Origin: Bacillus alkalicellulosilyticus
GTDB lineage: Bacteria; Bacillota; Bacilli; Bacillales; Bacillaceae_F
Assembly (NCBI RefSeq): GCF_002019795.1
Contig: NZ_KV917381.1
Span: 388,001-452,000 of the forward strand
Direction: 5' to 3'
Length of the DNA: 64,000 bases
Of this stretch, positions 23,725 through 34,490 are shown piece by piece (position 1 is the stretch's first letter; each line of letters opens with the position of its first letter). Below the pieces are notes generated by a model. It was given only the letters and a program-made list of their open reading frames with translations. It was not told the DNA's origin and made no database searches. The translations under genes and the position numbers were made by a program.

Positions 23725-24537
23725 ATGAAGCTTGGATATATATCAGATTTACATATCGACATCAATCGGTTGCGAGGAAAAGTTGATATTATTGAGTCGT
23801 TAATTGACGTATGTACGGAGTTGAGACTTGATGCCCTTTGTATTGGGGGAGATGTAACGAATCATTACGAGCTAACCCTTGAAACGTTATATTTCCTCGA
23901 AGACAACCTTCAATTTCCGGTTTATTTTATTCCAGGGAATCATGACTTATGGAATGAGTCCACGCCTGAAATAGACACGTGGCAGATTTATCAACAGTTA
24001 CAAAAGTACCGCCATAACCTAGCCAATGGACCACAGGCTTTAACAGATGATTGGGTCTTAATTGGGGATGTAGGTTGGTACGACTTCAGTTTTCGCTCGG
24101 ACAAGTACAGCGAGGAAAAGCTCCGTGAAATGAAGTTCAAAGGAAGAACATGGCGTGACAAGGAGTTAACAAGCTGGACAGAAGACCCAGCTTCAATCCA
24201 CCGTTATTTTCTAGAAAAAATAGAAAGGCAACTAATTGAAAACCAATCCAAAAATATCGTTTTATGTACGCATGTAGTCCCCAACAGACATTTTATTGTA
24301 CCAACTCCCCATCGGGTCTGGGATTATTATAATGCTTTCCTTGGAAGTGAGGAGTATGGGGTGTTAGCGCAAAAATATAAAGTAGCCTATATGTTATGTG
24401 GGCATGTTCACTTTAGGAAAAAGGTAATCCAAGACGGAACAACATTCCTTTGTAGTTGTCTAGGGTATCTAAATCAGTGGAGAGAAAAAGAAACAAAGCG
24501 GGAAATTAGACACGCAATAACCAAAATAATTTTGTAG
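23725..24537 (+). CDS. metallophosphoesterase
   Basis: The start is ATG 23725 after AAGAGGTG; GTG 23716 overlaps that site. The 270-residue enzyme has the calcineurin-like metal motifs in order: SDLHID, GGDVTNH, GNHD, CTHVVP and GHVH. It would hydrolyse a phosphate mono- or diester using a two-metal centre in the cytosol. The promoter side is occupied by the MITE-like element, which ends 50 bp upstream. Substrate unknown. Confidence 0.8.
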   Translation: MKLGYISDLHIDINRLRGKVDIIESLIDVCTELRLDALCIGGDVTNHYELTLETLYFLEDNLQFPVYFIPGNHDLWNESTPEIDTWQIYQQLQKYRHNLANGPQALTDDWVLIGDVGWYDFSFRSDKYSEEKLREMKFKGRTWRDKELTSWTEDPASIHRYFLEKIERQLIENQSKNIVLCTHVVPNRHFIVPTPHRVWDYYNAFLGSEEYGVLAQKYKVAYMLCGHVHFRKKVIQDGTTFLCSCLGYLNQWREKETKREIRHAITKIIL

Positions 24538-24624
24538 GAATAGGAGGAATTGTATATCTATTTGTCGAAATTTTAAGTCTAGGACTATTATCACAAAAAA
24601 TAAACAATAAATTAGGTGGTAGAC

Positions 24625-26166
24625 ATGAGGAATTTACTAATCGGAAAAATGAAAACGTTTAATTTAATATTCCTCCTTTTTGTCGCCATTACTTATTTGT
24701 TTTTACTAATAGGAACTGAAGAGATAAGACAATATTCTTCTGCCCTTTTTGGGCTAGTGTCTTTTATCATAATGATCGGTCTCATGAGTTATACCATCTA
24801 TAAAATGCCAAGAGGGAAAGATAAATTAGGTTGGACTTTTCTACTAATCTCGGTAATCTTTTTTAATATTTCAGGATTTTTGTGGAGTTTAAAAGGTACA
24901 GATTACACACCAGCCACTTTTTCCCTATGGGATGCTTTGTACTTAATTCCACCTGTACTCTTCCTTTTTGCGGTAACTACTTTTTTATCAAAATCATACA
25001 TTAAATTGTCCATTCAGAATGGTATTGATTTAGCAATTTCAATTACAGTGATGCTCGTATTGCAATGGACATTTTTAATTTCTCCAGTACTGCAATTAAC
25101 GGGTTTGCCAGTAATGAATAAATTTTTTGCAATTTTTTATCCTTTAGTATCTTTAAGTTTAAGTTTAGGATTTATCTTTTTTGTGGTTGCGTTACGGAAA
25201 ACCAATCGTATTCGGATTCATCTCATATATCTTGCGTTAGCATCTATCGTATGGGCTTTAGCAAATCATTTGTTGGTTTTTCAAACGATGACTTTAAGTT
25301 ATAAGAATGGAAGCTTCTTGGAACCATTGTGGGGAATTTCGATGCTCTTATTAGCTATGTCTTGTTATATGAGTTTTCACTATAATGTATCCTTTGAAAT
25401 TGAAAAGCAAAATAAAAATATAATCATTTCTCAAACGTTCTTTTCTTACTTTCTTGTTCTCGTTTTATTATTAGGGTTTTTATTTTCTAATGAAAGAATG
25501 ACGGTACTTGTTTTAGGATTATTCATTACAATTAGTTTAATGATCGTTCACCAGTTTATCTCAATGTTAAACAAAGAGAACCTAGTGATTAGTCTTAAGG
25601 AAGCTAATAAAAAATTAATGGAGCAAAAAGTTAAAGCCGAAGCAGCCATGATTCAATTAAAGCTTGTCCATGAAGCAGTTGACTTACAAGCTAAAACTGA
25701 TTTTTTGACTTCATTGTATAATCGACGCTATATTACACAGGTACTTGAGTCACTCGTTCAACTTAATCAACCATTTTCAATTATAATCTTAGATATTGAT
25801 CATTTTAAAGATATCAACGATAAGTATGGGCATGATAGTGGCGATGAAGTATTAGTTAAAGTAGCGAAGATTTTATCTGAACATGTCCGAAGTGAAGATA
25901 CGGTGGGTCGGTTTGGTGGCGAGGAATTTATTATTGTACTCCCAGAGACTAATCGAAAAGATGCAAAGAATACAGCCGAACAGATTTGCTTGGCATTAGC
26001 AGCTCAAAAAATTTCAACAACTCGGTTTCAATCGATTAAGCTAACTGCAAGTTTTGGGGTTACGGAACGGAAGAAAAAAGAGAGTTTAAATTCTGTTATC
26101 GTACGCGCAGACAGATGCCTATACCAAGCAAAATCAAACGGAAGAAACTGTGTATCTGTAGGATGA
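24625..26166 (+). CDS. membrane-bound diguanylate cyclase (GGEEF)
   Basis: The start is ATG 24625, after AGGTGG. The 513-residue protein has about eight to ten TM helices (1-330), a short coiled coil (MEQKVKAEAAMIQLKLVHEAV), then a GGDEF domain. The active loop is G431-G-E-E-F435. The metal/substrate motif LDIDHFKDINDKYGHDSGD is intact. The inhibitory I-site RxxD (RSED) lies five residues before GGEEF. So it should make cyclic di-GMP with product feedback. It probably feeds the signal read by the riboswitch at 724 and destroyed by the HD-GYP protein. Confidence 0.9.
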   Translation: MRNLLIGKMKTFNLIFLLFVAITYLFLLIGTEEIRQYSSALFGLVSFIIMIGLMSYTIYKMPRGKDKLGWTFLLISVIFFNISGFLWSLKGTDYTPATFSLWDALYLIPPVLFLFAVTTFLSKSYIKLSIQNGIDLAISITVMLVLQWTFLISPVLQLTGLPVMNKFFAIFYPLVSLSLSLGFIFFVVALRKTNRIRIHLIYLALASIVWALANHLLVFQTMTLSYKNGSFLEPLWGISMLLLAMSCYMSFHYNVSFEIEKQNKNIIISQTFFSYFLVLVLLLGFLFSNERMTVLVLGLFITISLMIVHQFISMLNKENLVISLKEANKKLMEQKVKAEAAMIQLKLVHEAVDLQAKTDFLTSLYNRRYITQVLESLVQLNQPFSIIILDIDHFKDINDKYGHDSGDEVLVKVAKILSEHVRSEDTVGRFGGEEFIIVLPETNRKDAKNTAEQICLALAAQKISTTRFQSIKLTASFGVTERKKKESLNSVIVRADRCLYQAKSNGRNCVSVG

Positions 26167-26218
26167 GATGGATTTAAACAAACGTTTAATTAACTTTTGT
26201 GTATTGAATGCTTGTTTT

Positions 26219-26247
26219 TTGTATTTACTGCAAAGCTTTCGTATAAT
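26219..26247 (+). promoter_or_regulatory. sigma-A promoter of bsaA
   Basis: TTGTAT (26219-26224), 17 bp, TATAAT (26242-26247). Confidence 0.65.
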
Positions 26248-26283
26248 TTATGAGAATACATATTTATGGAGAGGGTGAATATC

Positions 26284-26763
26284 GTGTCAGTTTACCAATT
26301 TTCAGCACCATTAGTTAACGGAGAAGAAAAATCGTTACAAGATTATGAAGGGAAAGTCGTACTTATCGTCAACACGGCTACAAAGTGTGGGCTTGCTCCT
26401 CAGTTTAATGAGCTAGAACAACTCTACAAAACCTATAAGGACCAAGGGTTAGAAATTCTAGCGTTTCCAAGTAACCAATTTATGAATCAAGAACCAGGTA
26501 CAGATGAAGAAGTGGCACAAGCTTGTCAGTTGAATTTTGGTGTAACCTTTCCTTTATTTAAAAAGATAGATGTGAATGGTAAGGGGGCACATCCTCTTTA
26601 TCAATATTTAACTAGTGAAACAAAAGGAATCCTGTCTTCAGCGATAAAATGGAATTTCACGAAATTCTTAATCGATAAAAATGGAAATATTGTCGAGCGG
26701 TTTGCTCCACAAACATCACCACTAAAAATAGAAGAAAAAATTAAAGAAGAGTTACAAAAATGA
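26284..26763 (+). CDS. bsaA: glutathione peroxidase family protein BsaA
   Basis: GTG 26284 is preferred: the GGAGAGGG site lies 8-15 nt before it and the family N-terminus MSVYxF matches, while ATG 26266 lies before that site. The 159-residue thioredoxin-fold enzyme has the peroxidatic Cys35 in [11 protein letters not shown], the Gln of FPSNQF and the Trp-Asn of [11 protein letters not shown]. In Bacillus these Cys-type enzymes reduce peroxides, probably with thioredoxin. It is monocistronic. Confidence 0.88.
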   Translation: MSVYQFSAPLVNGEEKSLQDYEGKVVLIVNTATKCGLAPQFNELEQLYKTYKDQGLEILAFPSNQFMNQEPGTDEEVAQACQLNFGVTFPLFKKIDVNGKGAHPLYQYLTSETKGILSSAIKWNFTKFLIDKNGNIVERFAPQTSPLKIEEKIKEELQK

Positions 26764-26766
26764 GGA

Positions 26767-26807
26767 GGAGTGTCAAATGGGGGTAAACCCTTTTGACACT
26801 CCCTTTC
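26767..26807 (+). terminator. intrinsic terminator
   Basis: GGAGTGTCAAATGGG pairs with CCCTTTTGACACTCC, followed by CTTTCT. Confidence 0.75.
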
Positions 26808-26891
26808 TCTGTGTGGGCCAGAGATATTTTTTGTATTTATTGAAGAAGGTCATTCAGATTTTCTGAGAAGTAAACGATGCTCATCGTTCAA

Positions 26892-27080
26892 CTATGATAG
26901 TTGTTGTTGAGCCATTTGCACAAGGCGTTTTGTGATTTCACCGCCTACAGAACCGTTTGAGCGAGATGTTGCGTCTGCACCAAGTTGAACACCAAATTCT
27001 TGAGCGATTTCAACCTTCATTTGGTCTAATGCTTGTTGTACTCCAGGTACTAATAAGTTGTTGTTATTGTTGCTTGCCAT
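26892..27080 (-). CDS. alpha/beta-type small acid-soluble spore protein
   Basis: The 62-residue protein shows the family signature throughout: an Asn-rich start, [22 protein letters not shown] with the GPR protease site (E-I-A-Q-E-F-G), and [12 protein letters not shown] near the end. It coats and protects forespore DNA and is degraded at germination. The ribosome site AGAGGTGA fits. A sigma-G-like promoter precedes it. It proves the organism is a spore former. Confidence 0.95.
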   Translation of the reverse strand: MASNNNNNLLVPGVQQALDQMKVEIAQEFGVQLGADATSRSNGSVGGEITKRLVQMAQQQLS

Positions 27081-27111
27081 CTTATCTCACCTCTTTTCGA
27101 TTTGTTGACGT

Positions 27112-27141
27112 TAGTATATATAAATTGCTTTTTTATTATAC
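27112..27141 (-). promoter_or_regulatory. putative sigma-G promoter of the SASP gene
   Basis: On the minus strand, GTATAA (27136-27141) and TATACTA (27112-27118) are 17 bp apart, close to the sigma-G pattern. Confidence 0.5.
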
Positions 27142-27270
27142 AACTTGTCCACTGTTAAATTCATCCTGTAGTTCCTTCATCCTTCTCTTAAATCCGAGGT
27201 TTCAGAAAGCTTATTACTCAGGTTCTATGATAAAATAGAACAACTACGACTACATAAAAGGGGGCTTGAA

Positions 27271-30200
27271 ATGTCTATTCGTTTTATTATTGGACGTTCA
27301 GGTACAGGGAAAACAACACAATGCCTCGATGAAATGAAAAGTAAATTAGAAGAGAGCCCATTAGGTTCACCGATTGTTTATCTTGTACCAGACCAAATGA
27401 CGTTTCAGTCTGAATATAAATTGATTCAAGAAGAAACTGTAAAAGGAATGTTACGTGCACAAGTATTTAGCTTTACTCGTTTAGCCTGGAGGGTGTTACA
27501 GGAAACGGGTGGTTTGTCACGATATCATATTGAACAAGCTGGAGTTCACATGCTCCTTCGAAAAATTGTTGAACATGAAAAAGAGCAATTTAAAGTGTAT
27601 GCGAAAGCAGCAGAGACAACAGGATTCATTGAACAATTAGAGGAAATGGTTGCCGAGTGGAAGCGATATGCCATTACTCCTGAACGGTTAGAAGCAGAAA
27701 GAGCACAGTTGTTGACACAGGATTTACTGAAACCTCATGAAAAGGTACTCGCTGATAAACTAAATGACTTTTATATCATCTCAAAACAATTTGAAGAGCA
27801 ACTTTCCGGAAAGTATGTTGACTCAGAGGATTATTTAACGTTATTGGCAGAGAAGATTCCATACTCTTCCTATATTGAGGAAAGTGAAGTGTACGTGGAC
27901 GGCTTTCATAGCTTCACCCCACAAGAACTTCTTGTAGTTGAAGCGCTCATGAAAAAGGCTAAAAAAGTTACGATTGCTCTTACTATTGATGAGCCATACA
28001 ATGATAAGCTTCCAAATGAGTTGGAGCTTTTTTCAATGACCGCAAAAACGTATCAACAACTTTCACGTATGGCTACAGAGCAAGGATGTCTCATAGAAGA
28101 ACCACTACTGCTATCTGAACCAGTACGTTATAAAAATAGTGCAATCGCTCATCTTGAAGAGCATTATGATTCAAGGCCTGCTCTTAAATACGAGGGAATG
28201 GATACTATCTTTCAATTTACTTCGGTGAATCGCCGTGCTGAAGTAGAGGGAGTGGCTCGAGAAATCCTGCATCTTGTTAGAGAACATGGTTATCGCTATC
28301 GTGACATTGCTCTTCTTATTCGCAATAGTCAGGATTATAGCGATTTAATTGAAACGATTTTCAAAGATTATCAGATTCCGGTTTTCCTTGACCAGAAGCG
28401 GTCAATGTTAAATCATCCTGTGATTGAGTTTATTCGCTCTTTACTTGATATTATCCAAAGCAATTGGCGTTATGAAGCAGTTTTCCGCTGTTTGAAAACG
28501 GACTTGCTTTTTTCAGGAAATGTGAACAAACATAAACGTAGAGAAGAAGTCGATGAGTTAGAAAATTACGTACTGGCTTATGGCATTCAAGGACATCGGT
28601 GGTACGGAAAACAAGAGTGGACGTACCGTCGTTTCCAAGCAGTTGAAGCTAATGAATCTGTACAAACAGATGAAGAAATGCGAATGCAAGAAAAACTAAA
28701 TAGCCTTCGAACAGAAATTGTTAAACCCATTCGAAAACTAGAGAAAAAGCTGATAAAAAAAGCGAATGTACAAGAGCTCTGTCAGGCTCTGTATCTTTTT
28801 TTAGAAGAGTTGAATGTTCCTAAAAAGGTGGAACGACTACGAGATGAAGCCATAGCTTTTGGAGAACTTGATAAGGCAAGAGAGCACGACCAAGTTTGGG
28901 GAGCAATAATTGAACTGTTGGACCAGATTGTGGAAGTGACAGGAGATGAGGTTGTCTCTTTTGATTTGTTCAGAAAAATGCTAGATACAGGAATGGAAAG
29001 TATGAAATTTGCGCTTGTCCCTCCAGCGATAGACCAAGTGCTTGTCGCAAGTATGGACCGTTCTAGGTTTTCAGATATTAAATGTACGTTTCTCCTTGGT
29101 GTCAATGATGGCATCATCCCAGCTAAGCCAAAGGAAGAAGGGGTACTATCTGAGGAAGAGCGCGACTTTTTAGCTAAACACGGCATGGAACTTGCTCCAG
29201 GAAGCCGACAGCAATTATTAGATGAATCATTTTTAATCTACCTTGCGTTAACAAGTGCTTCTGACCGGTTATACGTTTCATATCCACTGGCGGATGAAGA
29301 AGGAAAAACATTACTTCCATCAGGAGTAATTAAACGAATACAAGATTTAATTCCGACGGTTTCCGAGCAGTTTATTATAAATGAACCGAATGAGGTAAGT
29401 GAAGCGAATCAACTGTTATACGTAACCAATTCGACGAAAACGTTGTCGTTTTTATCTTATCAACTGCAGGCCTGGAAAAAGGGATATCCGGTGTCGACGA
29501 TATGGTGGGAAGTCTACAATTGGTATGTAAAAAATGAAGAGTCACAAACCAAAGCACGGACCGTACTATCGAGCTTGTTCTACCAAAATAAAGCAAAGCG
29601 ATTAAAGAAAGAAACAAGCAAGGCATTATATGGAGACCACATTCAAGCGAGTATTTCGAGAATGGAGAAATATGAAAGTTGTTCTTTCTCACAGTTCGCC
29701 TCCTATGGCTTAAAGTTAAAAGATCGAGAAACGTATCGCCTAGAAGCCCCAGATGTCGGGCAGTTGTTTCATGCAGCGCTTAAGCTAGTAGCTGATCATC
29801 TAAGAGAGCAAGGAATTCATTGGGGTTCATTAACCACAGAACAATGTGAAAAGCTAGCAACGACGATGGTCGGAAAGCTAGCACCAAAAATCCAACGAGA
29901 AATACTATTAAGTTCAAACCGGTATCAATATATTACCCGAAAGCTTGAACAAGTTGTCGGACGAGCCTCATTAATTATGAGGGATCATGCGAAGGTAAGT
30001 GGCTTTTCTCCGGTTGGATTAGAGGTAGGATTTGGGCCAAAAGAGCCTCTTCCGCCGATCCGATTTCTATTGAGCAATGGATGTACGATGGAGTTAATCG
30101 GACGGATTGACCGAGTCGACCGAGCGGATGTAGAAAAAGGAACACTTCTTCGGATTATTGACTATAAATCAAGTGCCAAGGCGCTTCGCTTAGATGAAGT

Positions 30201-30768
30201 GTATTATGGCCTTTCCTTGCAAATGCTGGTTTATTTAGATGTCGTGCTAACGTACGCCAAAGAGTGGATTGGCACTGAGGCTTTTCCGGCGGGCGTCTTG
30301 TATTTTCATGTCCACAATCCGATTATTCAAGCTGCAGGAGCATTATCACTCGATAAAATCGAAGACGAAATTTTTAAATCTTTTAAAATGAGAGGTCTCT
30401 TACTATCAGATGAAACGGCGATAAGAGAAATGGACCATTCCTTAGAAAGTGGCCACTCGAATATCGTGCCAGCTGGTCTTAAAAAAGATGGGAGCTTTTA
30501 TAGCAATTCTTCGGTGATTTCACCTGAGGATTTTGACCATGTCCGACACTATTTACGGAAAAAGATGGTCACGATTGGTGAGAAGCTGACAGACGGTGAA
30601 ATCGAGATTAATCCGTATAAATTTAAAAAGCAAACCCCGTGTACGTTTTGTTCTTTTAAATCGGTTTGCCAGTTTGATGCGTCGCTAGAGACAAATGAAT
30701 ACCGCATGTTACAACCTGAAAAGCCAGATGAAATCATCGCCAAAATACGAGAGGAGAGAGGTGAGTAA
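27271..30768 (+). CDS. addB: AddB subunit of the AddAB helicase-nuclease
   Basis: The 1165-residue protein has a Walker A motif (GRSGTGKT), a helicase-like body that recognises Chi, and a C-terminal RecB-type nuclease (RIIDYKSSAKA). The four Cys that bind an iron-sulphur cluster are at C804, C1124, C1127 and C1133, nearly the same places as in B. subtilis AddB. AddAB resects double-strand breaks for RecA. The stop is immediately followed by the addA start. Length fits (B. subtilis about 1166). Confidence 0.97.
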   Translation: MSIRFIIGRSGTGKTTQCLDEMKSKLEESPLGSPIVYLVPDQMTFQSEYKLIQEETVKGMLRAQVFSFTRLAWRVLQETGGLSRYHIEQAGVHMLLRKIVEHEKEQFKVYAKAAETTGFIEQLEEMVAEWKRYAITPERLEAERAQLLTQDLLKPHEKVLADKLNDFYIISKQFEEQLSGKYVDSEDYLTLLAEKIPYSSYIEESEVYVDGFHSFTPQELLVVEALMKKAKKVTIALTIDEPYNDKLPNELELFSMTAKTYQQLSRMATEQGCLIEEPLLLSEPVRYKNSAIAHLEEHYDSRPALKYEGMDTIFQFTSVNRRAEVEGVAREILHLVREHGYRYRDIALLIRNSQDYSDLIETIFKDYQIPVFLDQKRSMLNHPVIEFIRSLLDIIQSNWRYEAVFRCLKTDLLFSGNVNKHKRREEVDELENYVLAYGIQGHRWYGKQEWTYRRFQAVEANESVQTDEEMRMQEKLNSLRTEIVKPIRKLEKKLIKKANVQELCQALYLFLEELNVPKKVERLRDEAIAFGELDKAREHDQVWGAIIELLDQIVEVTGDEVVSFDLFRKMLDTGMESMKFALVPPAIDQVLVASMDRSRFSDIKCTFLLGVNDGIIPAKPKEEGVLSEEERDFLAKHGMELAPGSRQQLLDESFLIYLALTSASDRLYVSYPLADEEGKTLLPSGVIKRIQDLIPTVSEQFIINEPNEVSEANQLLYVTNSTKTLSFLSYQLQAWKKGYPVSTIWWEVYNWYVKNEESQTKARTVLSSLFYQNKAKRLKKETSKALYGDHIQASISRMEKYESCSFSQFASYGLKLKDRETYRLEAPDVGQLFHAALKLVADHLREQGIHWGSLTTEQCEKLATTMVGKLAPKIQREILLSSNRYQYITRKLEQVVGRASLIMRDHAKVSGFSPVGLEVGFGPKEPLPPIRFLLSNGCTMELIGRIDRVDRADVEKGTLLRIIDYKSSAKALRLDEVYYGLSLQMLVYLDVVLTYAKEWIGTEAFPAGVLYFHVHNPIIQAAGALSLDKIEDEIFKSFKMRGLLLSDETAIREMDHSLESGHSNIVPAGLKKDGSFYSNSSVISPEDFDHVRHYLRKKMVTIGEKLTDGEIEINPYKFKKQTPCTFCSFKSVCQFDASLETNEYRMLQPEKPDEIIAKIREERGE

Positions 30769-33700
30769 ATGAAGATTGTAGAAAAACCGATAGGAAGTCA
30801 GTGGACCGATGACCAATGGAAAGCGATAGATGCAAATGGCAATAACATACTAGTCGCGGCAGCAGCGGGAAGCGGGAAGACGGCGGTTCTTGTTGAACGC
30901 CTTATCCGGAAAATTACAAATGAAAGCAATCCAGTTGACGTCGACAGACTTCTGATTGCGACATTCACTAATGCAGCTGCTAGTGAAATGAGAAAACGAA
31001 TTGGTGAAGCCATTGAAAAAGAGCTGATTAAAAAGCCTTCTTCTCTTCATTTGCGCAGACAGCTTTCGCTTTTACAAAGAGCGAATATCTCAACGCTTCA
31101 CTCTTTTTGTATGGCTGTCATTCGTAAATATTATTATAAGATTGATATAGACCCGACGTTTCGGATTGCTGATGATACAGAAGCAGAACTTCTTCGTGAA
31201 GAGGTAATGGAGGAATTATTTGAAACGGAGTATGGGAAGGACGACAATGACGCTTTTTATGAGCTTGTTGACCGATATAGTAGTGACCGAAGTGACAATG
31301 AGCTTCAAATTTTAATTCGACGCTTATACGATTTTTCCAGAGCTCATCCCGCACCAGCTCTTTGGTTGTCAGAGCTTCGTAACGCTTATCAAGTCACAGA
31401 TTCGATAGATGAGCTTGTCTGGACAACAGACATTATGAAGGATACCCAACTTCAGCTGCAAGGCTGTCTTGCTTTAATCCAACAAGGGTTTGAACTTACC
31501 CGTTTACCTGGTGGACCCTATGCTTATGCCGAAACGTTTGAAGAGGACTTACAACTTGTCGAGTCGCTCCAACAAGCAACAACTTGGAATGAATTATATG
31601 AGAAATTCCAAACCGTATCTTTTTCAAAGCTTAAAACGATTCGAAAAAACGATGATGTACTAAAAGACTTACAGGACCATGCTAAAAAAATAAGAGAACG
31701 TCTGAAAAAACAAGTAACAAAGCTTCAGCAAGAGTTATTTGGTCGTTCACCCGAGTTAATGGTGAAAGATTTAAAAGAAATGGCGCCGGTTGTTAGCACA
31801 TTGGTTGACGTCGTCCTTTCCTTTGCAGAAGGATATCAGACTATCAAAAAAGAAAAAGGTCTCGTGGATTTTGCTGATTTAGAGCATTTTGCGCTGCAAA
31901 TCCTTACAACAGACAAACGTCAGATTGGTATTTATGAACCTTCAGAAGTGGCGTATGAATATAAACAACAGTTCGTTGAAGTACTCGTTGATGAATATCA
32001 GGATACAAATGTTGTACAAGAAACAATTGTTAAGCTCGTTTCCAAAGATAATAACATGTTTATGGTAGGAGATGTAAAGCAAAGTATTTATCGCTTTCGA
32101 CTAGCAGAACCAGGCTTATTCTTAACAAAATATAAACAGTTTCAAAAGGGCGGAGATGATGTCCCGGGGTGGAGAATTGACTTAGCGAAAAATTTTCGCA
32201 GTCGTTCTGAAGTGGTAGATGCGACAAACTTTATCTTTCGCCAAGTCATGGACGAAACCATTGGTGAAATTGAGTACGATGAAGATGCGGAACTTAAGTT
32301 AGGGGCAAGCTACCCAGACTATGAACATATGAATTCAGAGCTTCTTCTCATCAATCGCGGAGAACCGTTAGAAGCAAGCGAAGATGAGCAGGATGGAATA
32401 GATGAAGAAGAAGAGCTTGAAACAGCTCAATTAGAATCAAGATTCATTGCAAAGAAAATCAAACAATTAATAGACTCAAAGCATCAAGTCTATGATGGGA
32501 AAACCGGAAAATTTCGAAACATTACGTATCGGGATATTGTCATTTTAATGCGCTCGATGCCTTGGGCACAAACGATGACAGAGGAATTTAAGCAATACGG
32601 CATTCCGGTATACGCAGAGTTATCTTCAGGTTATTTTGAAGCAACCGAAGTGTCAGTGATGATGTCTTTGTTACAGGTCATTGATAATCCATACCAGGAT
32701 ATCCCGCTAGCTGCAGTACTTCGTTCTCCTATTGTAGGGTTGGAGGAAGAAGAACTAGCCAATGTAAGACTTCAAAAACGAGGAAGCTATTATGATGCAG
32801 TGAAAAAAGCCTCTGAAACAATTGAAGACAATGAAACGAAGCGTAAAATTAGTAACTTTATCGAGAATGTAAAACGGTGGAGAACAGAAGCAAGACAAGG
32901 GGCTTTGTCAGAGTTGATTTGGCAACTGTATCGTGAAACTGGGTATTACGACTACGTCGGAGGAATTTCTGCTGGAAAGCAGCGACAAGCTAACCTTCGT
33001 GCACTTTATGATAGAGCGCGAACCTATGAGCAAACGTCTTTTCGTGGATTATTCCGTTTTTTACGATTCATTGAACGAATGCAGGATAGAGGGGATGACC
33101 TTGGTGCAGCCCGTGCGCTGGGCGAGCAAGAAGATGTTGTTCGAATGATGACGATTCATAAAAGTAAAGGGTTAGAATTTCCGGTTGTTTTCGTTGCTGG
33201 TTTAGCGAAGCAATTTAATATGATGGATTTACGAAGCAAAGTGCTTCTTCATAAAGAGCTTGGTTTTGGAACAAAGTATATTCATCCAAAACTACGAATC
33301 ACGTATCCTTCTCTTCCACAGTTAGCAATAAAAAAGCGAATGCATCTTGAGATGATAGCGGAAGAAATGCGAGTCCTTTATGTTGCATTAACAAGAGCAA
33401 AGGAGAAACTTTATTTACTTGGTACGGTGAAGGATGCTGAAAAAGCTTGCCAAAACTGGAGTATGCAAGCGGGAGTTTCGGACTGGTTATTACCAGACTA
33501 TGAAAGAGTTCAAGCTAAGTCTTATCTTGATTGGGTAGGCCCGGCTGTTCTTCGCCATCATAGTGCAACCGACTATCGCCAGCAAGAAAGTGAAGCTGAA
33601 GCGGTATGTCAAGATAGCTCAAAATGGAACATGGCTTTTATAGATAGTAAGGAATTGGTTGCGTTAGATGAAGAAACAGAAGCAGCTAGCGAAAATTGGC

Positions 33701-34476
33701 TAGAAGCGGTTAAACAGTGGGAACCTGTTCAATTAGAAGAGACGTATGCAAAAACCATTACAGAAAAACTAGATTACCAGTATCCTTTTTCAGGAGCAGC
33801 GTCGTTTCGTTCAAAGCAGTCGGTGACCGAAATCAAAAGGGAAAAGACAGCGATGGAAGACTTGAGCGATACAACGTTTGTCGGCTCATTTAAAGCAGAA
33901 AAAGCAGACCGCCCACGCTTTATGCAAAAGCAATCGTTAACATCAACTGAAATTGGGACAGCGGTCCATTTAGTTATGCAGCATATTCCATTGCAAGAGG
34001 CGGTGACCAAGGAAACGGTCGAACAGCTTTTAGGAAAGATGATTTACAACGAGTTGTTAACGGAAGAACAGTCTGATGTCATCAACGTCGATGCCATTGT
34101 CGCCTTTTTTGAAACAGAAATTGGACAAAGACTAATACGTGCTCCTTTTGTTCAAAGGGAGATTCCTTTTAGTTTTTCGTTACCAGCCAAAGAGGCATAT
34201 CACAACTGGCCCGAGCATGAGCAAGAGGTAGTCCTTGTCCAAGGGGTCATCGACTGTTTATTTACAGATGATAAAGGTACAGTGTTACTAGATTATAAGA
34301 CAGATGCGATAACAGACCGTTACAAGGGTGGATTTAAAGAAGCGGAATCACATTTGAAAGAGCGATATACGATTCAAATTGATTTGTATAGTCGAGCTCT
34401 TGAAGGCATTTTGAAAGAGCCGATAGCTGAAAAGTATTTATTCTTTTTTGATGGGAATCATCTCGTGAAAATGTAA
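30769..34476 (+). CDS. addA: AddA subunit of the AddAB helicase-nuclease
   Basis: The 1235-residue protein is a UvrD-like 3'-5' helicase with Walker A AAAGSGKTAVLVERL, the VDEYQDTN box, GDVKQSIYRFR and VRMMTIHKSKGLEFPVVF. A C-terminal nuclease follows with LLDYKTDAI and the acidic residues before it. It is the motor and the 3'-strand nuclease of AddAB. Zero gap to addB and 14 nt to sbcD show one operon. Confidence 0.97.
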   Translation: MKIVEKPIGSQWTDDQWKAIDANGNNILVAAAAGSGKTAVLVERLIRKITNESNPVDVDRLLIATFTNAAASEMRKRIGEAIEKELIKKPSSLHLRRQLSLLQRANISTLHSFCMAVIRKYYYKIDIDPTFRIADDTEAELLREEVMEELFETEYGKDDNDAFYELVDRYSSDRSDNELQILIRRLYDFSRAHPAPALWLSELRNAYQVTDSIDELVWTTDIMKDTQLQLQGCLALIQQGFELTRLPGGPYAYAETFEEDLQLVESLQQATTWNELYEKFQTVSFSKLKTIRKNDDVLKDLQDHAKKIRERLKKQVTKLQQELFGRSPELMVKDLKEMAPVVSTLVDVVLSFAEGYQTIKKEKGLVDFADLEHFALQILTTDKRQIGIYEPSEVAYEYKQQFVEVLVDEYQDTNVVQETIVKLVSKDNNMFMVGDVKQSIYRFRLAEPGLFLTKYKQFQKGGDDVPGWRIDLAKNFRSRSEVVDATNFIFRQVMDETIGEIEYDEDAELKLGASYPDYEHMNSELLLINRGEPLEASEDEQDGIDEEEELETAQLESRFIAKKIKQLIDSKHQVYDGKTGKFRNITYRDIVILMRSMPWAQTMTEEFKQYGIPVYAELSSGYFEATEVSVMMSLLQVIDNPYQDIPLAAVLRSPIVGLEEEELANVRLQKRGSYYDAVKKASETIEDNETKRKISNFIENVKRWRTEARQGALSELIWQLYRETGYYDYVGGISAGKQRQANLRALYDRARTYEQTSFRGLFRFLRFIERMQDRGDDLGAARALGEQEDVVRMMTIHKSKGLEFPVVFVAGLAKQFNMMDLRSKVLLHKELGFGTKYIHPKLRITYPSLPQLAIKKRMHLEMIAEEMRVLYVALTRAKEKLYLLGTVKDAEKACQNWSMQAGVSDWLLPDYERVQAKSYLDWVGPAVLRHHSATDYRQQESEAEAVCQDSSKWNMAFIDSKELVALDEETEAASENWLEAVKQWEPVQLEETYAKTITEKLDYQYPFSGAASFRSKQSVTEIKREKTAMEDLSDTTFVGSFKAEKADRPRFMQKQSLTSTEIGTAVHLVMQHIPLQEAVTKETVEQLLGKMIYNELLTEEQSDVINVDAIVAFFETEIGQRLIRAPFVQREIPFSFSLPAKEAYHNWPEHEQEVVLVQGVIDCLFTDDKGTVLLDYKTDAITDRYKGGFKEAESHLKERYTIQIDLYSRALEGILKEPIAEKYLFFFDGNHLVKM

Positions 34477-34490
34477 AAAGGAGAGTCGTT

